This document shows positions 7,975 to 16,472 of a stretch of DNA of 64,000 nucleotides, piece after piece. The notes under the pieces were generated by a model, which worked only from the letters and a program-made list of their open reading frames with translations, was not told the origin of the DNA and ran no database searches. The translations under genes were made by a program, and so were the position numbers. The number at the start of each line of letters is the position of its first letter. Position 1 is the first letter of the stretch. This stretch comes from Gordonia sp. SID5947 (GTDB taxonomy: Bacteria > Actinomycetota > Actinomycetes > Mycobacteriales > Mycobacteriaceae), in NCBI RefSeq assembly GCF_009862785.1, contig NZ_WWHU01000001.1:1178001-1242000 (forward strand), read 5' to 3'.

Positions 7975-8011
7975 GCGACGACCCGGCCGGGAGATCCGGC
8001 CGGGTCGTCGC
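7975..8011. terminator. Perfect 16-bp stem-loop between convergent genes
   Basis: GCGACGACCCGGCCGG at 7975-7990 pairs perfectly with 7996-8011 around a five-base GAGAT loop. It sits 16 bases after the DUF7455 stop and 39 bases after the stop of the opposing helicase gene, so it can end both transcripts. No U-run follows, as is common for actinobacterial terminators. Confidence 0.85.
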
Positions 8012-8050
8012 ATATCCGGGTCCCGCTCATTCACGCTTCTCTGTGTGTTC

Positions 8051-9793
8051 TCAGCGCCATTCGCGCAGCGCGGCGATCCGTTCACGCAGCTGATCAGCAC
8101 TCGCCATCGCCGTCGGGGGTCCGCCCAGCCGCGTTCGTAGCTCGTTGTGCACCATCCCGTGCGGCTTGCCCGTCCGGTGATGATGCATCGCGACCAGGCC
8201 GTTGAGCTCCTTGCGCAACGCGTGCAGGTTCTCCCCCGCAGGACGTGGACTCGGCGCGGCCGCAGGCGTATCGACCGCCGCCGCGGCGGTGCGATCAGAC
8301 ACCTGCTCGGCCTGTCGTTTACGCAGCAGGGCGCGAACTTGGTCTGCGTCGAGCAGGCCGGGGAGACCCAGGTAGTCGGACTCCTCCTCGCTCCCCGCGA
8401 AGGTGGCCGTTCCGAACGACGCACCGTCGAAGATGACCTGGTCGAGCTCGGCGTCGGCGTGCAGCGACTCGAACGCCTTCTCGTCCTCGCCCGGCTCGTC
8501 CTTCTGCTTGTTCGCATCGATCAGCAGCGCATCGTCGAGGCCCTCGCTCTCCCGATGTGGTTTGCCCAGCACGTGGTCGCGCTGGGCTTCCATCTCGCTG
8601 GCCAGCCCGAGAAGCACCGGCACCGATGGCAGAAACACGCTCGCTGTCTCGCCCGGACGCCGCGATCGTACGAAGCGTCCGATCGCCTGTGCGAAGTAGA
8701 GCGGCGTCGAGGCGCTGGTGGCGTAGACACCGACCGCGAGTCGCGGCACGTCGACGCCTTCCGACACCATCCGCACCGCGACCATCCATTCGTCGTCGGA
8801 TGCCGAGAACTCGGCGATGCGCGACGACGACTTGGGGTCGTCGGAGAGCACGACGGTCGGTCGCTTGCCCGTGATCGCCGTGAGCAGCTCGGCGTAGTCT
8901 CGCGCCGTCGTCTGGTCGGTGGCGATGACCAGTCCACCCGCGTCCGGGATACCGCCCGCCCGCAGTTGCCGCAGCCGCGTGTGCGCACCCTCGAGGACCG
9001 CGGGAATCCAGTCGCCGTGGGGATCGAGCGCGGTCCGCCACGCCCGTGCGGTGTGCTCCTGCGACAACGGCTCGCCGAGTCGCGCGGTGAACTCCTCACC
9101 CGCGCTGGTCCGCCAGCTCGCCTGCCCGCTGTAGGCGAGGAAGACAACCGGACGGACCACGCCGTCGGCGAGCGCGTCGGCGTAGCCGTAGGTGTGGTCG
9201 GCCTTGGACCGCAAGACCCCGCCCGCCTCGGGCTCGTACGTGACGAACGGGATCGGCGAGTCGTCGGAGCGGAACGGGGTGCCGGTCAATGCCAGCCGGC
9301 GCGTCGCGTCCGAGAAGGCCTCCCGGATCGCATCGCCCCACGACTTGGCGTCACCACCGTGGTGGATCTCATCGAGGATCACCAAGGTCCGCCGGTTCTC
9401 GGTCCGCACACGATGCCGGGTGGGATGCGCCGCGATCTGCGCATAGGTGAGAGCGACCCCGTGATAGTCGGAACTGGTCTGGCCCGTCGAGTTGCTGAAC
9501 CGCGAGTCGAGTGCGATCCCCACCCGGGCAGCCGCTTCCGCCCACTGGTGCTTCAGATGTTCCGTCGGCGCGACGACGGCGATCTGTTCGACCGTCCGAT
9601 CGTCCAGCAGTTCGCGCGCCACCCGGAGCCCGAAGGTGGTCTTCCCGGCGCCGGGTGTGGCCACCGCGAGAAAATCCTTGGGACGGCGTGTCAGGTACTT
9701 CGTCAGTGCGCGCCGCTGCCAGGCGCGTAGCGCCGGGCCTGCCGCGACGGCCACCTCGTCGTCGGCGGATGGGTCCTGGGCTGCTGAAGTCAC
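8051..9793 (-). CDS. DEAD/DEAH-box SF2 helicase (UvsW/type III restriction subunit-like)
   Basis: An SF2 helicase of about 580 residues. Visible motifs: a Q-like element with ALRAWQRRALTKYL, Walker A ATPGAGKTT (about 45), motif II LDEIHHGG, motif III LALTGTPFRSDD and motif VI QAIGRFVRSRRPGE. Such proteins act on branched or damaged nucleic acid, but the precise role of this actinobacterial branch next to sigB is not known. The C-terminal 150 residues are Ala/Pro-rich with a final helical segment. GTG 9793 is preferred because AGGAG lies 10 bases before it; ATG 9820 and further upstream starts are open. Confidence 0.85.
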   Translation of the reverse strand: MTSAAQDPSADDEVAVAAGPALRAWQRRALTKYLTRRPKDFLAVATPGAGKTTFGLRVARELLDDRTVEQIAVVAPTEHLKHQWAEAAARVGIALDSRFSNSTGQTSSDYHGVALTYAQIAAHPTRHRVRTENRRTLVILDEIHHGGDAKSWGDAIREAFSDATRRLALTGTPFRSDDSPIPFVTYEPEAGGVLRSKADHTYGYADALADGVVRPVVFLAYSGQASWRTSAGEEFTARLGEPLSQEHTARAWRTALDPHGDWIPAVLEGAHTRLRQLRAGGIPDAGGLVIATDQTTARDYAELLTAITGKRPTVVLSDDPKSSSRIAEFSASDDEWMVAVRMVSEGVDVPRLAVGVYATSASTPLYFAQAIGRFVRSRRPGETASVFLPSVPVLLGLASEMEAQRDHVLGKPHRESEGLDDALLIDANKQKDEPGEDEKAFESLHADAELDQVIFDGASFGTATFAGSEEESDYLGLPGLLDADQVRALLRKRQAEQVSDRTAAAAVDTPAAAPSPRPAGENLHALRKELNGLVAMHHHRTGKPHGMVHNELRTRLGGPPTAMASADQLRERIAALREWR

Positions 9794-9933
9794 TCCTGCA
9801 CTGCTCCTGACACCTGTCATCGGGGCCGGACACCACGTTCCGGGGGCATGAAACATCCCCTCGTGCACGCGATCTTCGCCCGGCCCGGTCGCTCGGTTCC
9901 CGATCCATCCGCACACTCAAGGGGACCTCCGAC

Positions 9934-11472
9934 ATGTTACCGGTGGCCGCTGACGACGGCCCGGGCGACGCGCACTCGGTCGCGCGGTGTGACGCAGACG
10001 GTCCCGTCCGCCGGCGGCCTGGGCGACCGACCACACACCACGCCGGGACCGGTCACCCGCTTCCGTGCGTGATCAGGGATGCTGGACCCATAAACAGTCG
10101 CAACCGGAACCCCGTACCGATACCCGAGGACAGCTCGTCGTCGGCGGGTGCGTCCTATGCGCGGAACCCCGGCAACGCGAGCAGCACACCCGGTCAGAAC
10201 ACTCCGACCACCCCGCTCTTCGGCCCCGCACCGCCGACCACGCCGACTGGCCGTCGCACGGCAGAGCCGAGGCCGTCTCGCCCTCGCGAACCGCAACCCG
10301 CCTCGGAGGCGCTCGAGCGCGAACGCACCGGTCGCCCGCCGCTCGACGACGCCTCATCCCGCCCGCCCACCGGGCACGACGACCCGGCAGTGGAGTTCTC
10401 GCGCTCTCCGGGGCCCCCGGTGCTACCGAATCTGCACCGGTTGGTGTGGCGGACGATCAAGAAGGCCTGGGACGACGGCATCGTCGGCTGGGCCGCCCAG
10501 GCCGCCTTCTGGCAGGCGCTCTCGCTACCGCCGCTGGTGCTCGGGATTCTGGGAAGCGTCGGCTACATCGCCGGATGGTTCGGCCCCGACACCGTCGACG
10601 TGATCTACGAACGGATCATCGCCTTCGCCAACCGCACATTCTCCGACAACGTGGTCGGCGACATCATCAAACCCACCGTCGACAACGTGCTCGGACGGGG
10701 TCGCGTCGTGGTGATCTCGGCCGGCTTCGTCATCTCGCTGTGGGCCGGATCGTCGGCGGTCTCCTGTTTCGTCGCATCGATCGTGCGCGCGCATGACCAG
10801 CATCAGGTACGAAATCCCGTGTGGCAGCGCTTCTTCGCCCTGTTCCTCTACGTGGCATTCCTGGTCATCGCGGTGTTCCTGCTCCCGCTCGTCGCGCTCG
10901 GTCCCAACTATCTGCACGAGATCGTGCCCGAATCGTGGGATCCGATCGTCACCCACTTGATCGACTACGGCTACTTCCCCTTTGTCGCCGCACTGATGCT
11001 GATCGTTCTCACCACGCTCTACCACCTGGCACTGCCCAATCCTCTGCCCTGGCACCGCCTCGTCGGCGGCGCCGTGGTGGCGGGGGTGTTCTTCTGGATC
11101 GCGAGCTACATCCTGCGGATCTACCTGACCGCGATCACCCGCGCCGGCTACACCTACGGGGCCCTGGCGACCCCGATCGCCTTCCTGCTGTTCGCGTTCT
11201 TCTTGGGGTTCGCGATCGTGGTCGGCGCCGAGTTCAACGCGGCGGTGCAGTCCCTCTGGCCTGCCAAACCGGCCGCGTCCACCCAGGTACGCGAGTGGGT
11301 CTCCTCGCAGACCTCCGATATCACGGGTCAACTCAAGACGCTGCCCGACCGGCTGGCCTCCGGCCCGATCCGGCGTGGCCGCTACCCCGACGATCCGGAG
11401 ACCGGACGAGAGCGACCGGCCCGGACACGATCGACACGATCCCGACCACCCGACGACGGGCAGGCCGGCTGA
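9934..11472 (+). CDS. YihY/BrkB family membrane protein with long disordered N-terminus
   Basis: The core (from about residue 165, NLHRLVWRTIKKAWDDGIVGWAAQAAFWQALSLPPLVLG) is a typical YihY/BrkB protein with six membrane segments and the conserved TRAGYTYGALATPIAFLLFAFFLGFAIVVGAEFNA end, then a charged tail. It corresponds to Rv2707. Function is unproven; an RNase BN role for the family was withdrawn. ATG 9934 has AAGGGGA nine bases upstream, but codons up to about 10100 have an unusual third-base pattern, so the true start could be GTG 10069. The region to about residue 160 is Pro/Arg/Thr-rich. Confidence 0.8.
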   Translation: MLPVAADDGPGDAHSVARCDADGPVRRRPGRPTTHHAGTGHPLPCVIRDAGPINSRNRNPVPIPEDSSSSAGASYARNPGNASSTPGQNTPTTPLFGPAPPTTPTGRRTAEPRPSRPREPQPASEALERERTGRPPLDDASSRPPTGHDDPAVEFSRSPGPPVLPNLHRLVWRTIKKAWDDGIVGWAAQAAFWQALSLPPLVLGILGSVGYIAGWFGPDTVDVIYERIIAFANRTFSDNVVGDIIKPTVDNVLGRGRVVVISAGFVISLWAGSSAVSCFVASIVRAHDQHQVRNPVWQRFFALFLYVAFLVIAVFLLPLVALGPNYLHEIVPESWDPIVTHLIDYGYFPFVAALMLIVLTTLYHLALPNPLPWHRLVGGAVVAGVFFWIASYILRIYLTAITRAGYTYGALATPIAFLLFAFFLGFAIVVGAEFNAAVQSLWPAKPAASTQVREWVSSQTSDITGQLKTLPDRLASGPIRRGRYPDDPETGRERPARTRSTRSRPPDDGQAG

Positions 11473-11482
11473 TCGTCGTCGC

Positions 11483-11752
11483 TCAGCCCTTCTTCATCCG
11501 CTCGTAGATCTTCTTGCACTTCGGGCAGACCGGCGAACCCGGCTTGGCGGAACGGGTGACCGGAAAGGTCTCCCCGCACAACGCGACCACATGACTACCC
11601 ATCACGGCGCTCTCGGCGATCTTGTTCTTCTTCACGTAGTGGAAGAACTTGGGGCGGTCGTCATCACCATGGTCGGTGGCGTCGGCGTCCGGCCGTTCGT
11701 CGACATCGGTCCGTTCGTCGAGGTCCGGCCGCTCGATCGTCTGAGTTCCCAT
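11483..11752 (-). CDS. DUF3039 family protein
   Basis: An 89-residue protein with an acidic, Asp/Arg-rich first third, then KFFHYVKKNKIAESAVMGSHVVALCGETFPV and SPVCPKCKKIYERMKKG. One Cys plus a CxxC pair suggest a small metal site. It corresponds to Rv2708c, beside sigB in Actinobacteria, and has no known function. It is convergent with the BrkB gene, 10 bases from its stop, and divergent from DUF3099. Confidence 0.88.
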   Translation of the reverse strand: MGTQTIERPDLDERTDVDERPDADATDHGDDDRPKFFHYVKKNKIAESAVMGSHVVALCGETFPVTRSAKPGSPVCPKCKKIYERMKKG

Positions 11753-11891
11753 GGGTCCATTGTGCGACACACCCGGTGTCCGCGGCCAGCCGCGCCGGTC
11801 GTCGGCCACCGGGCCGGTCCGATCCCGCAGGCCCGCGGCCGCGGGGGATCCCGACGGTGCAATCCACTCCCGAAAGTGGGACAGTGGATTC

Positions 11892-12344
11892 ATGGCTGGC
11901 GACGGATCCGGGGCACGCGGGGGCACGGGCACAGATGGTGCCCGGATACCGCACCGCCACGACCGCGACGCCTTCCTGATCACCGACGCACAGCAGTCGC
12001 TCGAGGACCAGCAACGCAGGCGAGTGCGCAAGTATCTGACGCTGATGGCCTTTCGCGTTCCCGCGCTGGTGATCGCCGGAATCGTCTACAGCTCGACCGG
12101 CAACGGTCTGCTCGCCCTCGCAATCGTCGCGATCTCGATCCCCATCCCCTGGGTCGCGGTCCTGATCGCCAACGATCGTCCGCCACGCAAGCGTGGCGAG
12201 GCACCGCAGTACAAGTACGGCGCCGACCACTCCGTCGTCGAACAGATGTCGTTGGAGAACACCCCGAGACCCCGGGTCGTCGACACCACCGTCGACACGC
12301 CGGACGGCCTGCGGGACGACGACCCGGATCACGGCACCCGCTGA
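11892..12344 (+). CDS. DUF3099 family small membrane protein
   Basis: A 150-residue protein with a short polar N-terminus, the DUF3099 signature FLITDAQQSLEDQQRRRVRKYLTLMAFRVPAL, and two hydrophobic segments at about 60-80 and 83-100. A polar tail contains the EAPQYKYGADHSVVEQ segment. It is the Rv2709 counterpart just before sigB. No function is known. ATG 11892 lacks a strong ribosome site. Upstream open frame runs to 11751 but would overlap the DUF3039 start. Confidence 0.82.
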   Translation: MAGDGSGARGGTGTDGARIPHRHDRDAFLITDAQQSLEDQQRRRVRKYLTLMAFRVPALVIAGIVYSSTGNGLLALAIVAISIPIPWVAVLIANDRPPRKRGEAPQYKYGADHSVVEQMSLENTPRPRVVDTTVDTPDGLRDDDPDHGTR

Positions 12345-12440
12345 CCACACTCTCAGCAACTTCTCATGTAACCCCCTGAATCGACCTGCCGAAATCGCTG
12401 GTCATCCCGGTCTCCGACGACGGCGTCGCGGGAACCCCCG

Positions 12441-12466
12441 GGAACTTTCACCCCACCGAACGCGTT
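12441..12466 (+). promoter_or_regulatory. ECF-type (SigE/SigH class) promoter of sigB
   Basis: GGAAC at 12441-12445 and GTT at 12464-12466 (within CGCGTTGG) are 18 bases apart. This matches the GGAAC-N17/18-GTT signature of mycobacterial SigE/SigH promoters. A second GGAAC begins ten bases earlier, at 12431. In M. tuberculosis sigB is transcribed from a SigE-type promoter at the equivalent place. Confidence 0.8.
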
Positions 12467-12500
12467 GGACCTCATGAACGCACTCAAGTCAGGAGGCCGA

Positions 12501-13520
12501 ATGTCACGCTCGACAGTTTCACGCCCGACCACGACTACTGGATTCGCCGACGATCCCACTTCCGCCCGCACCCGCCCCGCGATGACGGAGCAGGATCTCG
12601 ATGCACAGTCCCCGGCCGCCGACCTCGTTCGCGTCTATCTCAACGGCATCGGCCGTACCGCCCTGCTCAACGCCGAGCAGGAGGTCGAACTCGCCAAGAT
12701 GATCGAGGCAGGCCTCTACGCCAAGCATCTGTTGGCCACCAAGAAGCGGTTGTCGGCGACGCGGAAGCGTGATCTCGCGATCATCGTCCGCGAAGGAGAG
12801 TCGGCCCGATCGCACCTCCTCGAGGCCAACCTCCGTCTGGTCGTCTCGCTGGCAAAGCGGTACACGGGTCGCGGGATGCCCCTGCTCGACCTGATCCAGG
12901 AAGGAAATCTGGGTCTGATCCGCGCGATGGAGAAGTTCGACTACGCGAAGGGCTTCAAGTTCTCGACCTACGCGACATGGTGGATCCGCCAGGCCATCAC
13001 CCGCGGCATGGCCGACCAGAGCCGCACCATCCGCCTGCCCGTCCACCTCGTCGAGCAGGTCAACAAGCTGGCTCGGATCAAGCGCGAACTGCATCAGCAA
13101 CTCGGCCGTGAGGCCACCGACGACGAGCTCGCCAGCGAGTCGGGCATCCCGGCGGAGAAGATCGCCGACCTGCTCGACCACAGTCGTGACCCGGTGAGTC
13201 TCGACATGCCGGTCGGCAGCGACGAGGAAGCGCCTTTGGGCGACTTCATCGAAGACGCCGAGGCGACCTCCGCCGAGAACGCCGTGATCGCCGGTCTGCT
13301 GCACTCCGACATCCGCTCGGTGCTGGCGACGCTCGACGAACGCGAGCAGCAGGTCATCCGGATGCGCTACGGCCTCGACGACGGCCAGCCGCGCACCCTC
13401 GATCAGATCGGCCGCATGTTCGGGCTCTCCCGCGAACGGGTACGGCAGATCGAGCGTGAGGTGATGGGCAAGCTGCGCCAGGGCGAGCGTGCCGAACGCC
13501 TGCGCGCCTATGCCAGCTGA
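12501..13520 (+). CDS. sigB: Principal-like sigma factor SigB
   Basis: A 339-residue group 2 sigma-70 factor for general stress and stationary-phase transcription. A short N-terminus is followed by region 1.2 ([34 protein letters not shown]), region 2 with [22 protein letters not shown], region 3 and region 4.2 ([31 protein letters not shown]). The N-terminal Lys/Asp extension of SigA is absent. ATG 12501 has a consensus AGGAGG six bases upstream; an in-frame ATG at 12465 falls inside the promoter. It is convergent with the acetyltransferase/ligase gene. Confidence 0.96.
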   Translation: MSRSTVSRPTTTTGFADDPTSARTRPAMTEQDLDAQSPAADLVRVYLNGIGRTALLNAEQEVELAKMIEAGLYAKHLLATKKRLSATRKRDLAIIVREGESARSHLLEANLRLVVSLAKRYTGRGMPLLDLIQEGNLGLIRAMEKFDYAKGFKFSTYATWWIRQAITRGMADQSRTIRLPVHLVEQVNKLARIKRELHQQLGREATDDELASESGIPAEKIADLLDHSRDPVSLDMPVGSDEEAPLGDFIEDAEATSAENAVIAGLLHSDIRSVLATLDEREQQVIRMRYGLDDGQPRTLDQIGRMFGLSRERVRQIEREVMGKLRQGERAERLRAYAS

Positions 13521-13523
13521 TCG

Positions 13524-16472
13524 CTAACCCAGCCGTCTCGGTCCGGTGTCCGCTCGTGTGGGCACCGGACCGACGCGTATCAGGGCGGTGAGCACTGCGG
13601 CACCGTCCGGCGAGGCCAGTATCGGGTCCAGCACCACCTCACGGACCTCGGGGATGTCCTCGACCAGCGTGGAGATCCGCAGCAGCAGATCGGCGAGCGC
13701 CGCACGGTCCACCGGCGGCTCGCCGGCGTAGCCGTCCAGCAACGCCGACGAACGAGGTTCATCGATCAATTCCGACGCGTCGAGCGCCGACAGCGGGATG
13801 GCGCGATAACCCTGGTCACCGAGCAGATCGAAGGTTCGCCCGGACAGGCCGAATGAGATGAGTGATCCGAACGATCGGTCGTCGCGCACCCGGATCATCG
13901 TCCCGATCCCCTTCGGCGCCATCTTCTGGATGTGCAGCACGCGATCCCCGGTCAGCTCACTGAGCTCGGCGAAGGCAGTGATCACCGCGGTGGCGTCGGG
14001 CAGATCGAGCCGGGCCCCCTCGCGGTCCAGACGGCCGCGCCATGCCTTCGATGTCGCCTTCACCGCCACCGGGAAGCCGAGTTCGCGCGCCGCGGCAGAC
14101 GCCTCGTGCATGGTGGTGGCCTCCCGGAACGGCACGATCGAGATGCCGTACCAGCTCAGCACGGTCGCCGACTCGACGTGTCCCAGAGCCCGGCCTGGAT
14201 CGGATGTCGCGTCCGCCCCGTCGAGGTCGGCCATCGCCTCCCGGACAAATCCACGCGCGGCCTCCGGGTCGGTGTCCTCGGGTCGATGGATCGGTGATTC
14301 CGGTCGCTCCCGCCATTTCGCGTACTGCCAGGCCCGGGCCAGTGCGTTGGCCGCGCGCTCGGGGCTGCCGTAGGACGGGATCGACCCGACGTCGGGCAGT
14401 CCGTTGGCGCCCGGCTTCATCAGCCCCGGCGGGATTCCCTCGACCGCGAGGAAGGTCGTCACGATCGGCTTCGGATGGTTCACGTCCTGCTCGGCCGCGC
14501 CGTCGCCGACGGGTGTGGTCTGCGAGTTGGCCGCGGCCATCAGCGCGCGCGCATGCCAGTCGGCGTCCACGGCCACCGGCGGTACGAACACGACGACCAC
14601 GGCATCCACCGAAGGGTCGCCCATCGCGTCCGTCACCGCCGACTCGAAAGCGTCCTCACTCGCGCCGGCCCCGAGGTCGATCGTCTCGGTCACCTCCAGC
14701 CCTCCGCCACGGGCGGTCTCGGCGGCCAGGCTGCCGAGCACCGACGAGTTGCCGATGATGCGGGTGCGGGGGCCACGCGGTAGCGGTTGGTAGGCGAAGA
14801 TCGTTGCGCAATCGAAGAGTTCGGAGATGGTGTCGACCTGGATGACACCAGCCTGCTCGAGCACCATCTGGGCGATCTGGTCGTCGAGACTGGCCGCCGA
14901 CGAACGGGCCGCACGCGCAGCCGTCATCGCGCCCTTACCCGACTTGACCGCGACGATCGGTTTCGATCGCGAGACGCGGCGGGCGATCCGGGAGAATTTG
15001 CGCGGATTACCGAAGCTCTCGAGGTAGAGCAAGATCACGTCGGTCGCGGTGTCGCTGTCCCAGTACTGGAGCAGGTCGTTGCCCGACACGTCGGCACGGT
15101 TGCCGGCGGAAACGAACGTGGACAGACCGATCTGGCGACGCGCGGCGGTGTCCAGGATCGCGATCCCGAGGGCACCTGATTGACAGAAGAATCCGACGCG
15201 GCCGGTGGCCGGTATCCGTGGCGCCAGCGTCGCGTTGAGCGCCACCGACGGTTCGTTGTTGGCGACGCCCAGTGCGTTGGGACCCACCAGGCGCATGCCG
15301 TGTTCACGGACCTGTTCGAGCAGTCGGTGCTCACTCTCCAGACCCGCCTCGCCACTCTCACCGAATCCCGACGAGACCACGACAAGTGTCCGGACCCCCT
15401 TCACCAGGCAGTCGTCGAGGACCTCGTCGACGGTGGACGCGGGCACCGCGACCACCGCCAGATCCACCGGATCCGGGATGTCACGAACTGTGGGATACGC
15501 CCGGATGCCGCGCACAGACGGTGGCCGGGTGTGGCGGCGGCGCTCCGCCGGGGTCGACCGGGCCGGCCCGGGACCTCGGGCAGTCCGTGACCCGGTGGGC
15601 CCATCGACGCTCGTCGATCCGTCGTCGGCGGGGCCCGGACCGTTCACCGGGAACACCGGCCCGGTGAATCCGCCGGCGATGATGTTGGCGAGCAGCGCAT
15701 TACCGACCTTCTTCGGATCGGTGGAGGCGCCGATCACGGCGACCGACGACGGGCGCAGCAGGTTGGCGACGCTGCGCGCCTCGGAGGCACGCTCTCGCGC
15801 GTTGCGCACCGACAACAACGCCTCGGTGGGGTCGATCAGGAACTCCACGTGCACGGTGCTTCCGTCGAAGTTCCGCGACAACTGATAACCGGCGTCGCGG
15901 AACACGGCCACCATGTTCGGGTTCTCGCTGAGCACCTCTGCCTCGAAGCGGACAAATCCGCTCTCCGCGGCCGCACCCGCCAGGTGTTCGAGCAGGATGG
16001 GCCCCAGGCCTCGGCCCTGATGGTCGTCGGCGACCACAAAGGCCACCTCCGCGGATTCGGGCTTGCCGTCGAACTCGAGTCCTTCGTAGAGGCCGATTGC
16101 GATGATGTCGCCGCCGAGTACCGCTACCAGCGCGACGCGCTTCTGATAGTCGACGGTCGTCATGCGCGCGACCTCACGCGGCGGAAGGGCCGGAGTCGGC
16201 CCGAAATATCGCATGTAGCGCGTGCGCTCCGACAGGCCGGCATGGAACCGGACCACGCGATCGGCGTCGTCGGGGACGATCGGACGCAGATGAACGACAC
16301 CACCGTCGGAGGCCAGCACATCGGCGATCCAGTGACGCGGATAGTCCCACGGCTCACGCGGCTGCGGTCGGTCGGCCGCATCCCCGGAGTTCACCGCTGT
16401 CGCGGTGTTCGCCGGGTCCGTCTCCGTCACAGGGTCTTCGGACGGCATCTGGTCGTCGCTCGCATCAGTCAC
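13524..16472 (-). CDS. GNAT acetyltransferase fused to ADP-forming acyl-CoA ligase (Pat-like)
   Basis: A 982-residue fusion. An N-terminal GNAT domain (about 55-215, with acetyl-CoA loop DDHQGRGLG) precedes an NDP-forming acyl-CoA ligase: CoA-binding Rossmann domain (SVAVIGASTDPKKVGNALL, about 230), ligase/CoA domains (FFCQSGALG, then AVKSGKGAMTAARAARSSAASLDDQ) and a C-terminal ATP-grasp domain. Proteins of this make-up acetylate lysines, classically on acyl-CoA synthetases, or make acyl-CoA. A Pro/Arg-rich insert of about 45 residues interrupts the Rossmann domain. GTG 16472 has GGAGG upstream and overlaps the acuC stop by 8 bases, so the two genes are translationally coupled. Whether the ligase half is active is open. 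Confidence 0.88.
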   Translation of the reverse strand: MTDASDDQMPSEDPVTETDPANTATAVNSGDAADRPQPREPWDYPRHWIADVLASDGGVVHLRPIVPDDADRVVRFHAGLSERTRYMRYFGPTPALPPREVARMTTVDYQKRVALVAVLGGDIIAIGLYEGLEFDGKPESAEVAFVVADDHQGRGLGPILLEHLAGAAAESGFVRFEAEVLSENPNMVAVFRDAGYQLSRNFDGSTVHVEFLIDPTEALLSVRNARERASEARSVANLLRPSSVAVIGASTDPKKVGNALLANIIAGGFTGPVFPVNGPGPADDGSTSVDGPTGSRTARGPGPARSTPAERRRHTRPPSVRGIRAYPTVRDIPDPVDLAVVAVPASTVDEVLDDCLVKGVRTLVVVSSGFGESGEAGLESEHRLLEQVREHGMRLVGPNALGVANNEPSVALNATLAPRIPATGRVGFFCQSGALGIAILDTAARRQIGLSTFVSAGNRADVSGNDLLQYWDSDTATDVILLYLESFGNPRKFSRIARRVSRSKPIVAVKSGKGAMTAARAARSSAASLDDQIAQMVLEQAGVIQVDTISELFDCATIFAYQPLPRGPRTRIIGNSSVLGSLAAETARGGGLEVTETIDLGAGASEDAFESAVTDAMGDPSVDAVVVVFVPPVAVDADWHARALMAAANSQTTPVGDGAAEQDVNHPKPIVTTFLAVEGIPPGLMKPGANGLPDVGSIPSYGSPERAANALARAWQYAKWRERPESPIHRPEDTDPEAARGFVREAMADLDGADATSDPGRALGHVESATVLSWYGISIVPFREATTMHEASAAARELGFPVAVKATSKAWRGRLDREGARLDLPDATAVITAFAELSELTGDRVLHIQKMAPKGIGTMIRVRDDRSFGSLISFGLSGRTFDLLGDQGYRAIPLSALDASELIDEPRSSALLDGYAGEPPVDRAALADLLLRISTLVEDIPEVREVVLDPILASPDGAAVLTALIRVGPVPTRADTGPRRLG

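Noticed and set aside
8147..9730. 527-codon frame on the plus strand opposite the SF2 helicase
   Set aside because: Mirror frame of a gene with all helicase motifs; Arg/Gly/Val-rich with no recognisable domain.
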